Shown: positions 10,432-19,405 of the stretch, piece after piece
Position numbering within the stretch: position 1 is the stretch's first letter
Layout: every line of letters begins with the position of its first letter
Assembly: GCA_001179505.1 (NCBI GenBank)
Contig: CDMY01000641.1
Location: 7,495-37,613 of the forward strand
Direction of reading: 5' to 3'
DNA: 30,119 nucleotides
From: Vitrella brassicaformis
Taxonomy: Eukaryota > Sar > Vitrellaceae
The notes under the pieces: model-generated
Seen by the model: the letters and a program-made list of their open reading frames with translations, nothing else
Databases searched by the model: none
What the model was told of the DNA's origin: nothing
Program-made: the position numbers and the translations under genes

Positions 10432-10563
10432 CTTGATTCACATCAAACCGTCGGTCAATGATCGAGTCAGTCGACACAGACACGAACTCGTACAAGCACA
10501 GACAAAAAGGGCACACACACACTCATTCACATGCAGCCTTCCTGTCAGCCACTCAGTCAGTCC

Positions 10564-11681
10564 TCATCTGGGCCCCACAGCCTGTCCACCTGAGCATCCA
10601 TCCATCCATCCAAAGCAGTCCTGCCTACACATCCGTGTGTGTGTCCATGTGTGGCTTGTGTGCCTTGCTAGCTGGCTGACCAGGTAATCTGCCACTTGGT
10701 CGATGTTCCTTGCGATGGCTGACATCTGGTCGCCGTCATAGCCCATCCCCGTGTAGAAGTCCATCCAGTAACCCTGGATGCGCCTGCACACCCCCAGCAC
10801 ACACGCACCACACAACGAGAGAAGAAGAAGCAGATGGATGCATGGATGCATCGTCCATGGTTATGCCATCGCCTCACCGACCTGTCGCCAATGGCTGCGC
10901 GTGCTGACTGCATTTTCCCCCTCAGATTAGACCCATACAGCCCCATCAGTCCCAATGTCTTGAGAATCTTGGCCGTCCGCCTCGCCACCATCAAAGCGCT
11001 CGCACCCTCACCCGGGCCAGACCTCTCACGCGCCACCGCACTCGCAGACGACATAATCAAATCTGACGACATACAATCACAAACACATCAGGGAAGCATG
11101 TCGGCCTGGGTTCACTCACTTTTGATGAGTATCTCTGATGTGTGTGGGTCGCCCTCGACGAGTGCACGCGCCAGTGGCTGCGGCACGTCGTCCCAGTCGG
11201 GTGTCCTCAGGTTGGCGTCGGAGAGGTACGACGCCAGGAAGCCGCGCGTGCCGCCGTGTGTTGAGAGGCATTCCACAAGGGCTTCCTCGATAGAGGGGTC
11301 GGAGGGGTTGGCCTCGAGCCTCGCACACAGAGCTGGAGCTGACGAAAGAGCCGCCTGCAGCCATAGCATGGCAAGCACCCATCCATCCATCCATCCATCC
11401 ATCCATCACACGAACACACACAAATGGATGCAACGCACTTACACAAACAGCCATTCATATTTTGGCTTGCTGACCTTAAAGTCGTCTTCTCGCGTTGATC
11501 TCTGCGTGCCGTCGTTCTCGGCAAGCGACAGCTGGGTGTAGGACAGCGGCCTCCTGGAAGCAGGAGCATTGTGCGGCGCAAGAGATGGCGTTGAGGGGAT
11601 GAATGAGAGGGTCAGCAGAGGGGAGGAGGAGAGGCACAGGAGAGCAGCGAGCGTCCAGCTGCAGGGGAGAGCTGATGGCAT
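10564..11681 (-). CDS. Predicted plastid-targeted protein, family unknown
   Basis: Four exons join in phase (complement 11681-11475, 11354-11120, 11062-10882, 10783-10564). Residues 1-27 (MPSALPCSWTLAALLCLSSS...) form a signal peptide. Next comes a Ser/Pro/Ala/Arg-rich stretch (FIPSTPSLAPHNAPASRR) with the look of a transit peptide, as in secondary plastids, so a bipartite leader is likely. The mature part has EEALVECLSTHGGTRGFLAS, an Ala/Gly-rich segment, LGLMGLYGSNLRGKMQ and IQGYWMDFYTGMGYDG. I do not recognise the family. The last exon may end at a donor (gtcagc, 10680) after DQVADYL; otherwise it reads on through repeat-like sequence to TGA 10564, for 280 residues. Confidence 0.7.
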
Positions 11682-12104
11682 GGTTGACAGTGCTGTTGAA
11701 AAGAGAGTAATGGATCTGGGGAAGATGCGGCAATTCCAGGCCAATGATGAGCTCCCGAGGAGCTCCAGCAGCGGTTTCAGGGAGCACCCTAGGCGGCCTG
11801 GCGGCCAAGTCCCCTGTCGGTCTGTCCAACATGAAAACACGCACCCTAACATGCAACCCGGACACGCAACACGCAGCACGCAGAGGGGAGATGCAGCAAG
11901 CTCAAATGCGAGCTTGTACTCGGAGATCGCCTCCACCGTTTCCTCCCGTTCTCCGAGCGCTTCAGGCGTTCCTGCTGACTATCACGCCGGTGGTCCAGAG
12001 GTGCGTCGAAAGAGAAGTCTTTCACATCTTTCCCAGGTGCATGCACTCTTTTTGCCTTCCGTGCAGATGTCTGACTCTCTGCCGGTCACGGCGCCTCGTC
12101 TGAC
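11682..12104. other. Upstream region between divergent genes
   Basis: This region holds the 5' flank of the plastid-type gene and probable 5' exons of the broken gene at 12105. Bases 11985-12066 resemble 15810-15874 upstream of the F-box-like gene (both contain gcgaagtctttc or agagaagtctttc, then tctt and an acceptor), so an intron is likely here. No start codon could be fixed. Confidence 0.45.
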
Positions 12105-13346
12105 GGGCATTGCCAGCCAGCCCAGCCCGTCGGCGATGACATCGTCGGTTTCACCATTGAGGCCATCAAAGAGAGCGGCACGCTTCGGCTCATCAGCAAA
12201 CACGACTTCCCAGCTGCCGCCTTCTTCCAGCGATGGATTGATGAGAGGCACCCGGCGGCTCTCCGCGCATTCATCGTCTTCGACGTGCGCTGCGAGACCA
12301 ACATCCTGTTCGTGGCGATGTGCCTCGTTAGGGATGGCGGCAGGTGGGACGACTGGCCTGACTATCTGAGCGTGCTGTCTGGTGCGCGTGAGGTGACTCT
12401 GCCGATCCGTATCACCGATGCCGACGTGGAGCTGCTGCGCGACTCAATGCCCCACCTTGTCCGGCGGCTTAAGATGAGTGACCGAGACAATCGCGACAGC
12501 GCTCAGCACTAGTGGCTGCAGCCGCGCTTTGGCCCCAACGTCCGGCGCATCATCATCCCTCAGGATGAACAGCGGCAGGCGACGAGGCCACGCAACGGCA
12601 TCGGACGGCCGCCGCGATTCGTGACGGAGGGAACATTGTTCTTTGTCTACAACAACAAGTACGGCCGCGACATTCTGCTTCGCGATTTTACCTGCCGTCA
12701 GTCGATCCGCGTGGGACTCCGATTCTCATTCCGCAGCCCCCCTTCGCCCCCGCTCAACGGTGTCTATCTGAGTGTAATGCGGTTCCTCGCCAACCAGGCG
12801 CGACCCCTCACACCCACTTACGCTGCGCAGCTTGAAAGGCCACCAGCTTTGACCCAATACGGCGCCGCGGCGAGTGAGTCGATGCCGTTCGTCTTCGTGC
12901 TGCGTGAGGGCTTCGATGGTCCTCCCTGCGTCGTGTCCCTTCGCAAGGAGTTCCGAATATCCCCGCCCACTGGCGCCTCCAGCGCCCTCGATATGGTCAT
13001 GACGAGCCTGATCAGCCCCCAGCAGTGGCAAGGCAGCCGTGTCGATACCCCCCGCGAGGTCGACAGAGACCACCTCCCCTTCGTCACACCGACCACGATG
13101 GTGGCCCATGCCGGGGCCGTGCCTGACGGTGTGGAGCGCATCGCCTCGCCAGATGGGGCCGGGGCGAGTGTGGCGGCCGTCTTGTCGTTCATCGGCGAGC
13201 AGCTCAACACCAACGGCCGTCGGCTGGTGCATCGGGGCGTGACGGACCTGCTGACATTCGTCGATCAGCTGGGAGGGGGTTTTCCGGAGGACAACGTGAC
13301 GGTGGAGAAGTGCTTTCTGCTGTACAGGCCGGAGGCGATCCAATGA
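12105..13346 (+). pseudogene. Broken lineage-specific gene related to the F-box-like neighbour
   Basis: One frame stays open from about 12110 to the TGA at 13344-13346 except for a TAG at 12510-12512. It reads GDDIVGFTIEAIKESGTLRL through MPHLVRRLKMSD, the stop, then WLQPRFGPNVRRIIIPQ and on to EDNVTVEKCFLLYRP. The start aligns with PVGNAILDFLIAKRES of the gene at 15.5-17.6 kb, and the segment before the stop resembles that gene's C-terminus (MSRMRQLLKRF). The frame upstream of 12100 does not connect to this one without a shift. No splice pair of normal length removes the TAG. TAG serves as a normal stop elsewhere in the window (21198-21200, 26457-26459), so recoding is unlikely. Confidence 0.6.
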
Positions 13347-13992
13347 GGGGGCAGGGTGCGGTGGGGTGGGAGGGGCCTTGATGATCGGTTTTGTTGCCCG
13401 TTTGTTTCCCTGTTGCTGCTGGTCTGTGGCTGCTGATCGACTTGGCGTTTGGGTGGGCATCATGCTTGGATGGAATCATGAAATCAATGATGATGCTTTC
13501 ATTGGGGAATGGTTGACACATAAATGGATCGATGCCTGTCAGCTCAAATGCGTATCCATCCCCCCCCATGCATTGACAGCAAAGAAGCCTTACAATGAAT
13601 GCATCATGAACGACAACACACTCACAGATACGAGCGGATTGCTCTCGTTGCTGCCAATGTTGCCGGCACGCACAGATGGACCACATACACGCCCTGCACA
13701 CACGCATGCATCATTTGAGCCATTTGTGGCGACTCAAACAAATCACGCCACACCACACCACACCACACAGACAGACGGAAGAAACCATTCACCGCCTCAT
13801 TTGCACGCTTCATTGCTCGTCAGGCAGGGAATGGCCACACGCGACGCACAGTGAGAGAGAGAAGAAGAAGGAAGAGAGAGACGCACTACAGAAGCTCATA
13901 TCAAGAAAGGCAAACGGACGTCCTCACTTCAACACATCAATCCCTCCCCCTGTCGCCATCTACATTCGATCGTACACACTCTACACGGCTAA
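13347..13992. other. Intergenic, 3' flank of family copy A
   Basis: No gene is seen. Between 13573 and 13738 it shares blocks with the flanks downstream of copies B and C: ttgacagcaaagaagcc, ccttacaat, and the stem-loop at 13714-13738. The block order is the same in all three, so this belongs to the duplicated unit, perhaps as 3' untranslated region. Confidence 0.6.
13714..13738 (-). promoter_or_regulatory. Conserved stem-loop downstream of copy A
   Basis: tttgagcc and ggcgactcaaa form a short stem around a small loop. Equivalent elements occur at 18071-18094 (copy B) and 27091-27113 (copy C), each 200-330 bp past the stop codon. Conservation while the surroundings diverge suggests a 3' processing or RNA stability role. 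Confidence 0.5.
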
Positions 13993-14936
13993 CTAGGCCG
14001 CACAGTTTGTCAAAAGCACCGGCTTGTCGTTCCAAGTCACCGGCTGGTTGTTCAGCAACGCCGACCTGTCCTGCCCTCCATACGAAGAGGACGCCTTGGT
14101 GTCCGATCCGCCATTAGTCGTGGTCTCCTGGTCGGTCGTGGCTGGCTGCTCCATCTCCACCACGGTGTCTGAGTTGGCCGCTGAGGGGGCGGCAGCCGTC
14201 GTGGTGCTGACGGCCAGCAGCTTGGTCTTGGGTGCGAGGGAGGCCACAGCCTCTATGAAGCGGATCGTCATGTTGTTGCTCTTGCCGGTATTGGCCGTGT
14301 ACCTGCAGAAGCCGATGGAAAGGAACCTAGATACCAACCAAGTACACCGTGCATGGCCATGTGTACCTGCCACTGATGTGCGAGTGCTCGCGGTTATCGA
14401 AGCGGCCGGTGACGTCCACGTGAAGGTCGCCGGTGATGGCCTTCTCACCCCACGACAGCTCCAGGGTCGTCGTGTTGTAGAAGCCCTCCACCTTGAAGGC
14501 TCCGTCTTTGTCGATTCCCTCGCCGTTTACCGTGCCGTCGTACTCGAATGCGAGCATATATTTGGTCGTCCAGCTCTGGTCGTCCTCGATGTACCTGCCG
14601 ACCCACTGGCCAGACGGAGGGGGCGTGGCGGTCGATTTGGGCTTGATACGCTCCTTCCGGTTGTTGGCGGCGAGACTGTCTGCCGTGGACGATAGACACC
14701 CGACGAGGCAAGCGAAGAGGCAGACGAAGCCTAAAACGCCGCCGATGATGCCAGCAACCACGGCGCCAGACGCGCCGTCACCACCACCACCTCCTCCGCC
14801 GCCAACAAACCCGCCTCCACCACCACCTCCACCGCCCCCTCCGCCGCCACCCTTCAATCTGCGGCCCTCAGCATCGACGAGAGCCGGGATGGCCGACAAG
14901 AGCACCGCAGCGGCCAGCACCGACACCGGAGGACGG

Positions 14937-14949
14937 ACAGAGAAAAGGG
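14937..14949. repeat. Target-site duplication, left copy
   Basis: The sequence acagagaaaaggg is repeated exactly at 15433-15445. The two copies bracket the LINE fragment. Removing one copy and the insert restores a continuous leader frame like that of copy B. Confidence 0.85.
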
Positions 14950-15432
14950 ACTGATGCTTGCCCTAAACGCTGATGCTCCCTCTTACGGCAACCGCCCCAC
15001 GCGATCCATCCTGGCGACGCACGAGCGCAGAAAGAAGAACAAGCAAGTGCGCGCCTGCGAGGACCTGTCCATGACCTTCACCCCTCTGGTCGTCACCGTC
15101 GATGGGGTGTGGGGGAGGGAGGCGGAGCACTTCTTCACCCGCTTGACTGAGCAGCTGTTGACGAGGCAGGGGTGGTCAGATAGGGGGCGAGGGCGGGTGC
15201 ATGGGTGGCTGCGTGCTCGTTTGTCTGTTGCATTGGTGCGGGCTGCTAGCCTGTGTTTGAGGGGCGGGAGGCAGTCATGGCGTGGTGTTGGGGCGATGGA
15301 CGGGGCTGGGGTGTTCTCATCGGATGAGTGAGCGTGCCCTTTGTGCATAGGCATATGTGGATAGATTCATGGAGGCGATTTGGGCAAGCGAGTGCATGGA
15401 TGCCATCTGTCAATTATCTCTTCCTGAAAAAA
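14950..15432 (+). mobile_element. 5'-truncated non-LTR retrotransposon (LINE) insertion
   Basis: The 483-bp insert carries an open frame to TGA at 15329-15331 that reads as the C-terminus of a LINE-type ORF2: NADAPSYGNRPTRSILA, a Lys/Arg-rich helix, FTPLVVTVDGVWGREAEHFF, then GWLRARLSVALVRAASLCLR. The final motif, RARxSxAxVRAxxxCLRG, is familiar from protist and algal retroelement proteins. About 100 bp of 3' sequence ends in ctgaaaaaa. A 13-bp direct repeat flanks it (14937-14949 and 15433-15445). The catalytic reverse transcriptase part is missing, as expected from incomplete target-primed reverse transcription, so the copy is dead. Confidence 0.82.
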
Positions 15433-15445
15433 ACAGAGAAAAGGG
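15433..15445. repeat. Target-site duplication, right copy
   Basis: This is the exact second copy of acagagaaaaggg, directly after the A-rich end of the insert. On the minus strand it lies within the first codons of the original copy A gene, just after its ATG (complement 15452-15450). Confidence 0.85.
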
Positions 15446-15488
15446 GCAACATCGCCATTTCTCTCGACTTGACAAGTCCCTTTCGGCG

Positions 15489-17566
15489 ATGACCTCGATG
15501 ACTTTGCAGGACGTGGCAGCTACCCTGAGACGACAAGAGAGAGGAGCCTGGTCGACACGAGCAGCGAGGATAGAGAGAACAGAGAGAGAGCGAGTCGTTG
15601 ATGAAGATGGCAGATCCGGGCTGCTGGCCGCTGCCTCTGCTCAAAGGCGCCCGATTCATGCCTCTGCAGTAGGAAGAGCGAACTCGCACAGGGACTCGAG
15701 AGAGCGGTTTCACGGAATCGGCCCGAAGCGCAAGAGCGGTTTCCTGGGCTTAATCGAAGAACGAGAAGAAAAAGGAGCGAAGAAGGCGTTCCACATTGAC
15801 TTTGAAGCGGCCGATGGTCACAGGTACGCCAAAAAGCGAAGTCTTTCGCATCTTCTCAATTGTGTGCTTCGCAGTGAATGCGAATGCCTGACCCCCTCCC
15901 TCCTCACGGCTCCTTGTCCAACGACCAGCGCCAGCCGCCCCGTCGGCAATGCGATACTTGACTTCCTCATTGCAAAGCGCGAATCCCGTCTGCCCGTGAC
16001 AGGACTTAGTGCCGTCCCACTTTGTGCTGCCATATGACGGGTTGGCTGTCTTTCCAGTGGTGGCGGGGGACGCCGCAGCCGTACTGCCGAGTCAACGATA
16101 TCGAGAGCGGCCTTCTCGCATCTGCTCAAGTCAACGATGCCGATGAGCTGTCATCTTCTCTTCAATTGTCATCGGTTCTCGTCACGGGCAACGACGCTGC
16201 TGCCGTTACTGCTGCTGGTGGGGAAGAGCGGGTGCTTCCTCCTGACGTCTATGGGCGCGCTTCCCTCTCTTTCCTGAGTGTCGCCGAGCTGCTGAGAGCC
16301 CGAGCAGTCAGCAAAGCGTATGGAACGGAGCTGATAGATGCGGCTTTCATTATGCAGCGCATCGACTCGTACCTCGCCCAGCAGGACCTCACCGGCCTCA
16401 TCGATGTCGAAAGACACCGCACAGACATCGACTACTTTTCCCGATGCGCCTATCTCATCGAACAGGCGAATCGGGCGAGTACTCTCATCAGAATGGCGAA
16501 CAGCTGTCGACTCATTGACAATCAGCTGCCCCTGGTGCTGCCTGCTGAGTGTGTGCTGGCCGATCTGCCGGACAAGACGACCTTTCATCGGCTGCCCACG
16601 ACCATGGCAGTGTATAAGACGGTTGGCCAGCTATTCGGCGGTGACAGTGAGCGTGGAGAGAATAACACTGCTGCCGTGGGCCTGCGGATAGAGGAGAGTG
16701 AGAGGCTGAGGGTTGAGACCTTCCCAGAGATGGACTCCCCACTTTGGATTCTTGGCCTCTATTGCCCGGTGGTGTGGACCTTCGTTTGGTGGATATGTGT
16801 GTGTATGTGTATCCGAGTGTGCGACTCTGCATTTGGGGATTACATCAAGGCAATGGAAGACACCTGGTACTTGGACTGCCTTTTGGTCATCCTTCAGATG
16901 ATCTTTGCGGCTGTCGCGACGCTGGGGCTCGTTGGGCCTTTCTTCTGCTTTATAGAGCTTTTGACGGCCAGATGGCGTGTCGTGCAGTGGTGCAGCATCG
17001 GCGGGCGGCGATTCCGGGCGGCTTTCAGAGACGAGTTACCAAATGCAGATGACCTCCGGATCCCCCCGCAGGCCAATCACATCACTGATGGGCAGTCATA
17101 CAGGGCGACTTACTGGGACAGAGACCCGGCAGTCCTCTGCGGCGCCTCTACTCATCCGTCATTCACCACTTTCGCCCTCCACACCCTCATCATGGCTACC
17201 AAAAGAAGAGTGCTCCTCGACATGCGGCTGGAGCACCAGGCTTTTCAGCAGCTGACGCGTCATGGGATCACTGCCGATGAACACGACGTGATTCTCATCG
17301 AGTGGCGAGACGACCGCCCGTTGAGGGCCACTGCGAAGGACTGTGAACGAATCATGATCGTGCTACTCATGGAGGATGACAAGGTGGGTGGACCTGCCGT
17401 GGCATCTCTGAAGCTTCGTGGCAATCGGCGGCTGGTGCTCAAGACAAACGAGAGGGAGGTGATGGGTGGCTGGACGCTGGACGAACGGTTTCCCTTGACC
17501 ATGTCTCGCATGCGGCAGCTGCTGAAACGATTCGAACTCGAGGATACCGTACTTGGCCCGACGTGA
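15489..17566 (+). CDS. F-box-like protein with two membrane segments
   Basis: Three exons join in phase (15489-15823, 15875-15995, 16058-17566), about 654 residues if the start is ATG 15489. The open frame extends upstream to ATG 15357, but that part is retroelement 3' sequence. Residues about 211-250 (VLPPDVYGRASLSFLSVAELLRARAVSK split over two lines of homology: VLPPDVYG, then FLSVAELLRARAVSK) look like an F-box, which docks Skp1 in SCF ubiquitin ligases. Two hydrophobic segments follow: near 381-403 (LWILGLYCPVVWTFVWWICV) and 426-455 (LLVILQMIFAAVATLGLVGP). The C-terminus (MSRMRQLLKRFELED) resembles part of the broken gene at 12.1-13.3 kb. The 5' exon overlaps the promoter region of copy A and is the least certain part. 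Confidence 0.65.
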
Positions 17567-17718
17567 ATCGAGTGTCTCCGTGTGCGTGTGCGCGTCAATA
17601 AGGAAGACAGACAAGAGACACGGACGGAGGATTGCATGGAGTCGAAGCAATATATGGAGTGGAAGTCGATTGCATGGAGAATCACGACTTGATCGATAAT
17701 GATATGGAGTCGAAGCAA

Positions 17719-17773
17719 GTGTTTCTTGGTCGGCATCCTTGCCCCCCCCGTGGCTCGGCCGACCAAGAAACAC
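17719..17773. repeat. Perfect 16-bp inverted repeat, hairpin
   Basis: The arms gtgtttcttggtcggc (17719-17734) and gccgaccaagaaacac (17758-17773) are exact reverse complements around a 23-base loop with eight C. The hairpin lies about 150 bp after the F-box-like stop codon and may mark transcript end or a small element. Confidence 0.82.
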
Positions 17774-18070
17774 GAATGAATGCAATTCATTTCGGCCTTT
17801 GCGATGCTCGATGAGCTTTGTGGTACCACGTTCATTGAATGAATGATCCATACATAAACGCATGACTGTCACCTCAAATCTCTCTATCCCTCCCACACAT
17901 GCACAAAATGACGGTGTTGACAACGTCGTTGACAGCAAAGAAGCCAAGCCTTACAATACACCACAAACAGCAACACGCATGCAGGCAGACGCGAGCGGAT
18001 TGCTCGGATTGCCGCCACTGCACACGTAAGTACGGATGAACCTACCTACCTACCTACGCGCACTACATAT

Positions 18071-18094
18071 TTTGAGCCCTTGTATCGACTCAAA
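18071..18094 (-). promoter_or_regulatory. Conserved stem-loop downstream of copy B
   Basis: tttgagcc and gactcaaa pair as in the element downstream of copy A, with similar distance from the stop codon and similar following sequence (cacacca/ccacc). Confidence 0.5.
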
Positions 18095-18292
18095 TCACAC
18101 CAGGCCACCACACACAAGGGCCAGCCTCCACTAAACAGTATACGCGTTCGCCAGGAGAAAAAAACACGCAGGACAACGCACACACCCACATAAGAGAGGG
18201 GGACATGTTCACACACGCCCCTGCCTCTCCTGCCTTCCCTTCGGCCCTCCCTCCCTCCCTCTCTCTCTGTCCCTCTGGATCGATCCTACCAG

Positions 18293-19057
18293 TCAGCTAC
18301 GCACCAACAGCGGGGTTGTCCAAGTCACCGGCTGGCCGTTCAAAAGTGCCCCTTGTCCTGTCGTGATGGTGGTCATGACCGGCGGGCTGGTCCTGGGTGC
18401 GACGGAAGGCACGGCCTGCTGGAAGCGGATCGTCATGGTGTTCCTCTTGCCGGTATTGGCGATGTACCTGTCGCCAACCACAGAAGCCGGATGCCAATCA
18501 AGCACACCGTGCACGCGGTATGTATTTGTGTACCTGCCCCTGATATGCGACTGCCAGCTCTCATCGAACCTTCCGGTGACGTCCACATGAAGGTTGCCAT
18601 TGATGGCCTTCTCGCCCCACGACACTTCCCCGGTCGTCGCGTTGAAGAAGCCCTCCACCCTGAAGGCTCCGTCTGCGTCACTTCCCTCGCCGCTCAGAGT
18701 GCCGTCGTACTCGAACGTGAGCATATAGGTGGTGATAAAAGTCTGGTGGTTCTCGGTGTACGTTCCAATCCACTTGCCAGACTCAGGGGGCGTGGCTGTC
18801 GGTTCTGGCTTGATACGCTTCTGCCGGTTGTTGGCGAGCCAGATGGGCCTGTGCCACATCACATACTTGACGATGAGAATGATGGCGAACACCAAGATGG
18901 CACTGATGAGGAAGCCGGTGTCGCTCCCAGTTGATATCACGTATATTCCTCCACCACCGCCGCCCCCTCCTCCCTTCCTAAGGCCGCCGTCCGCATCCAC
19001 AAGGAGCATCGCAGTGGTAAGTAGCACCAGAGGACGGCCGGTCGAGAGGGGCAGCAT
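18293..19057 (-). CDS. Signal peptide/poly-Gly/TM/beta-domain protein, copy B
   Basis: Exons complement 19057-18534 and 18467-18293 give 232 residues. The leader MLPLSTGRPLVLLTTAMLLV ends near VDADGG. A nine-Gly run follows, then a membrane helix (GFLISAILVFAIILIVKYV) and a beta-rich domain (WIGTYTENHQTFITTYMLTF, GTLSGEGSDADGAFRVEGF, VSWGEKAINGNLHVDVTGRF, then YIANTGKRNTMTIRF). A cleaved signal plus a single helix suggests a type I membrane protein with the beta domain on the cytosolic side. The 66-bp intron is a multiple of three and open, so a retained-intron form with 22 more residues is possible; phase and homology to copies A and C favour splicing. Confidence 0.8.
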   Translation of the reverse strand: MLPLSTGRPLVLLTTAMLLVDADGGLRKGGGGGGGGGIYVISTGSDTGFLISAILVFAIILIVKYVMWHRPIWLANNRQKRIKPEPTATPPESGKWIGTYTENHQTFITTYMLTFEYDGTLSGEGSDADGAFRVEGFFNATTGEVSWGEKAINGNLHVDVTGRFDESWQSHIRGRYTNTYRVHGVLDWHPASVVGDRYIANTGKRNTMTIRFQQAVPSVAPRTSPPVMTTITTGQGALLNGQPVTWTTPLLVRS

Positions 19058-19405
19058 CGCCGGCTCTTCGGCTTGAGAGGTTCCTTGATGAGGTAGACAA
19101 GCTTGTTGGACGTGGCAGCCGCCCTGGGACAGCTGTCGGCGCGAGGGGAGAGAGAAAAGAGAGATCTCGGGGCGATAGATGCGATGATGAAGATGGCAGA
19201 TCCATTACTGGCGGCCACTCCTTGTCACAGTCTGGCTGGAATGCCTGCCAGGAGTTGCTTGGGGCCCTCGCGATCTTTGAGCCTGCGCGGCTGGGGTGCT
19301 CCTGAAACCTCTGCTGCAGGAAAAAACGTGAAACCGCTCGCAGGAACACGTACTCAACGAAACCGCTGCAGGAAAAGGTACAGGATAAGCGCTCACGCAC
19401 GTACA
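19058..19405. promoter_or_regulatory. Divergent promoter of copy B and the deaminase gene
   Basis: About 50 bp from the copy B ATG lies gacgtggcagc, also found upstream of copy A's original start (15510) and, as gatgtggcagc, of copy C (28376). Further blocks (gaagatggcagatcc, ctggcggcc/ctggccgct) recur in the same order upstream of copies A and B, with a shorter version at C. This is probably a shared promoter and leader that was duplicated with the gene. Confidence 0.55.

Larger units (their letters stand above)
13993..15452 (-). pseudogene. Signal peptide/poly-Gly/TM/beta-domain gene, copy A, interrupted by a retroelement
   Basis: Downstream part: exons complement 14949-14367 and 14302-13993, joined in phase (phase 2, ag+g). 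It encodes a hydrophobic leader (VSVLAAAVLLSAIPALVDAEG), RRLKG and long glycine runs, a membrane helix (IIGGVLGFVCLFACLVGCL), then a beta-rich domain with WVGRYIEDDQSWTTKYMLAF, GTVNGEGIDKDGAFKVEGF and ITGDLHVDVTGRF. The G-Y/G-x-G-D-G-F-x-x-G pattern suggests a small calycin-like barrel; that is inference. No ATG exists in frame: the frame runs into a TAG inside the retroelement. The original start (complement 15452) and four to five codons lie on the far side of the 14950-15432 insertion and match MLPL of copy B. This copy therefore cannot make its normal leader. Confidence 0.75.
17567..18292. other. Intergenic between F-box-like gene and copy B
   Basis: No gene is seen. The region holds direct repeats of atggagtcgaagcaa (about 17637 and 17705), the hairpin at 17719-17773, and from about 17860 the downstream block shared with copies A and C (ttgacagcaaagaagcc, ccttacaat). 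Pyrimidine-rich ctccct repeats lie just past the copy B stop. Confidence 0.6.

Noticed and set aside
12510-12512. TAG reassigned to an amino acid
   Set aside because: TAG ends the deaminase-like gene and the 24.8-kb gene at natural positions, so the two in-frame TAGs are better explained by gene decay.
15357-15488. Start of the F-box-like protein at ATG 15357
   Set aside because: This part lies within the LINE 3' end and the target duplication, so it cannot be the ancestral coding start.
18468-18533. In-frame open intron of copy B as coding sequence
   Set aside because: Splice sites, phase and the resulting GR-YIANTGK join match copies A and C, so removal is more likely.
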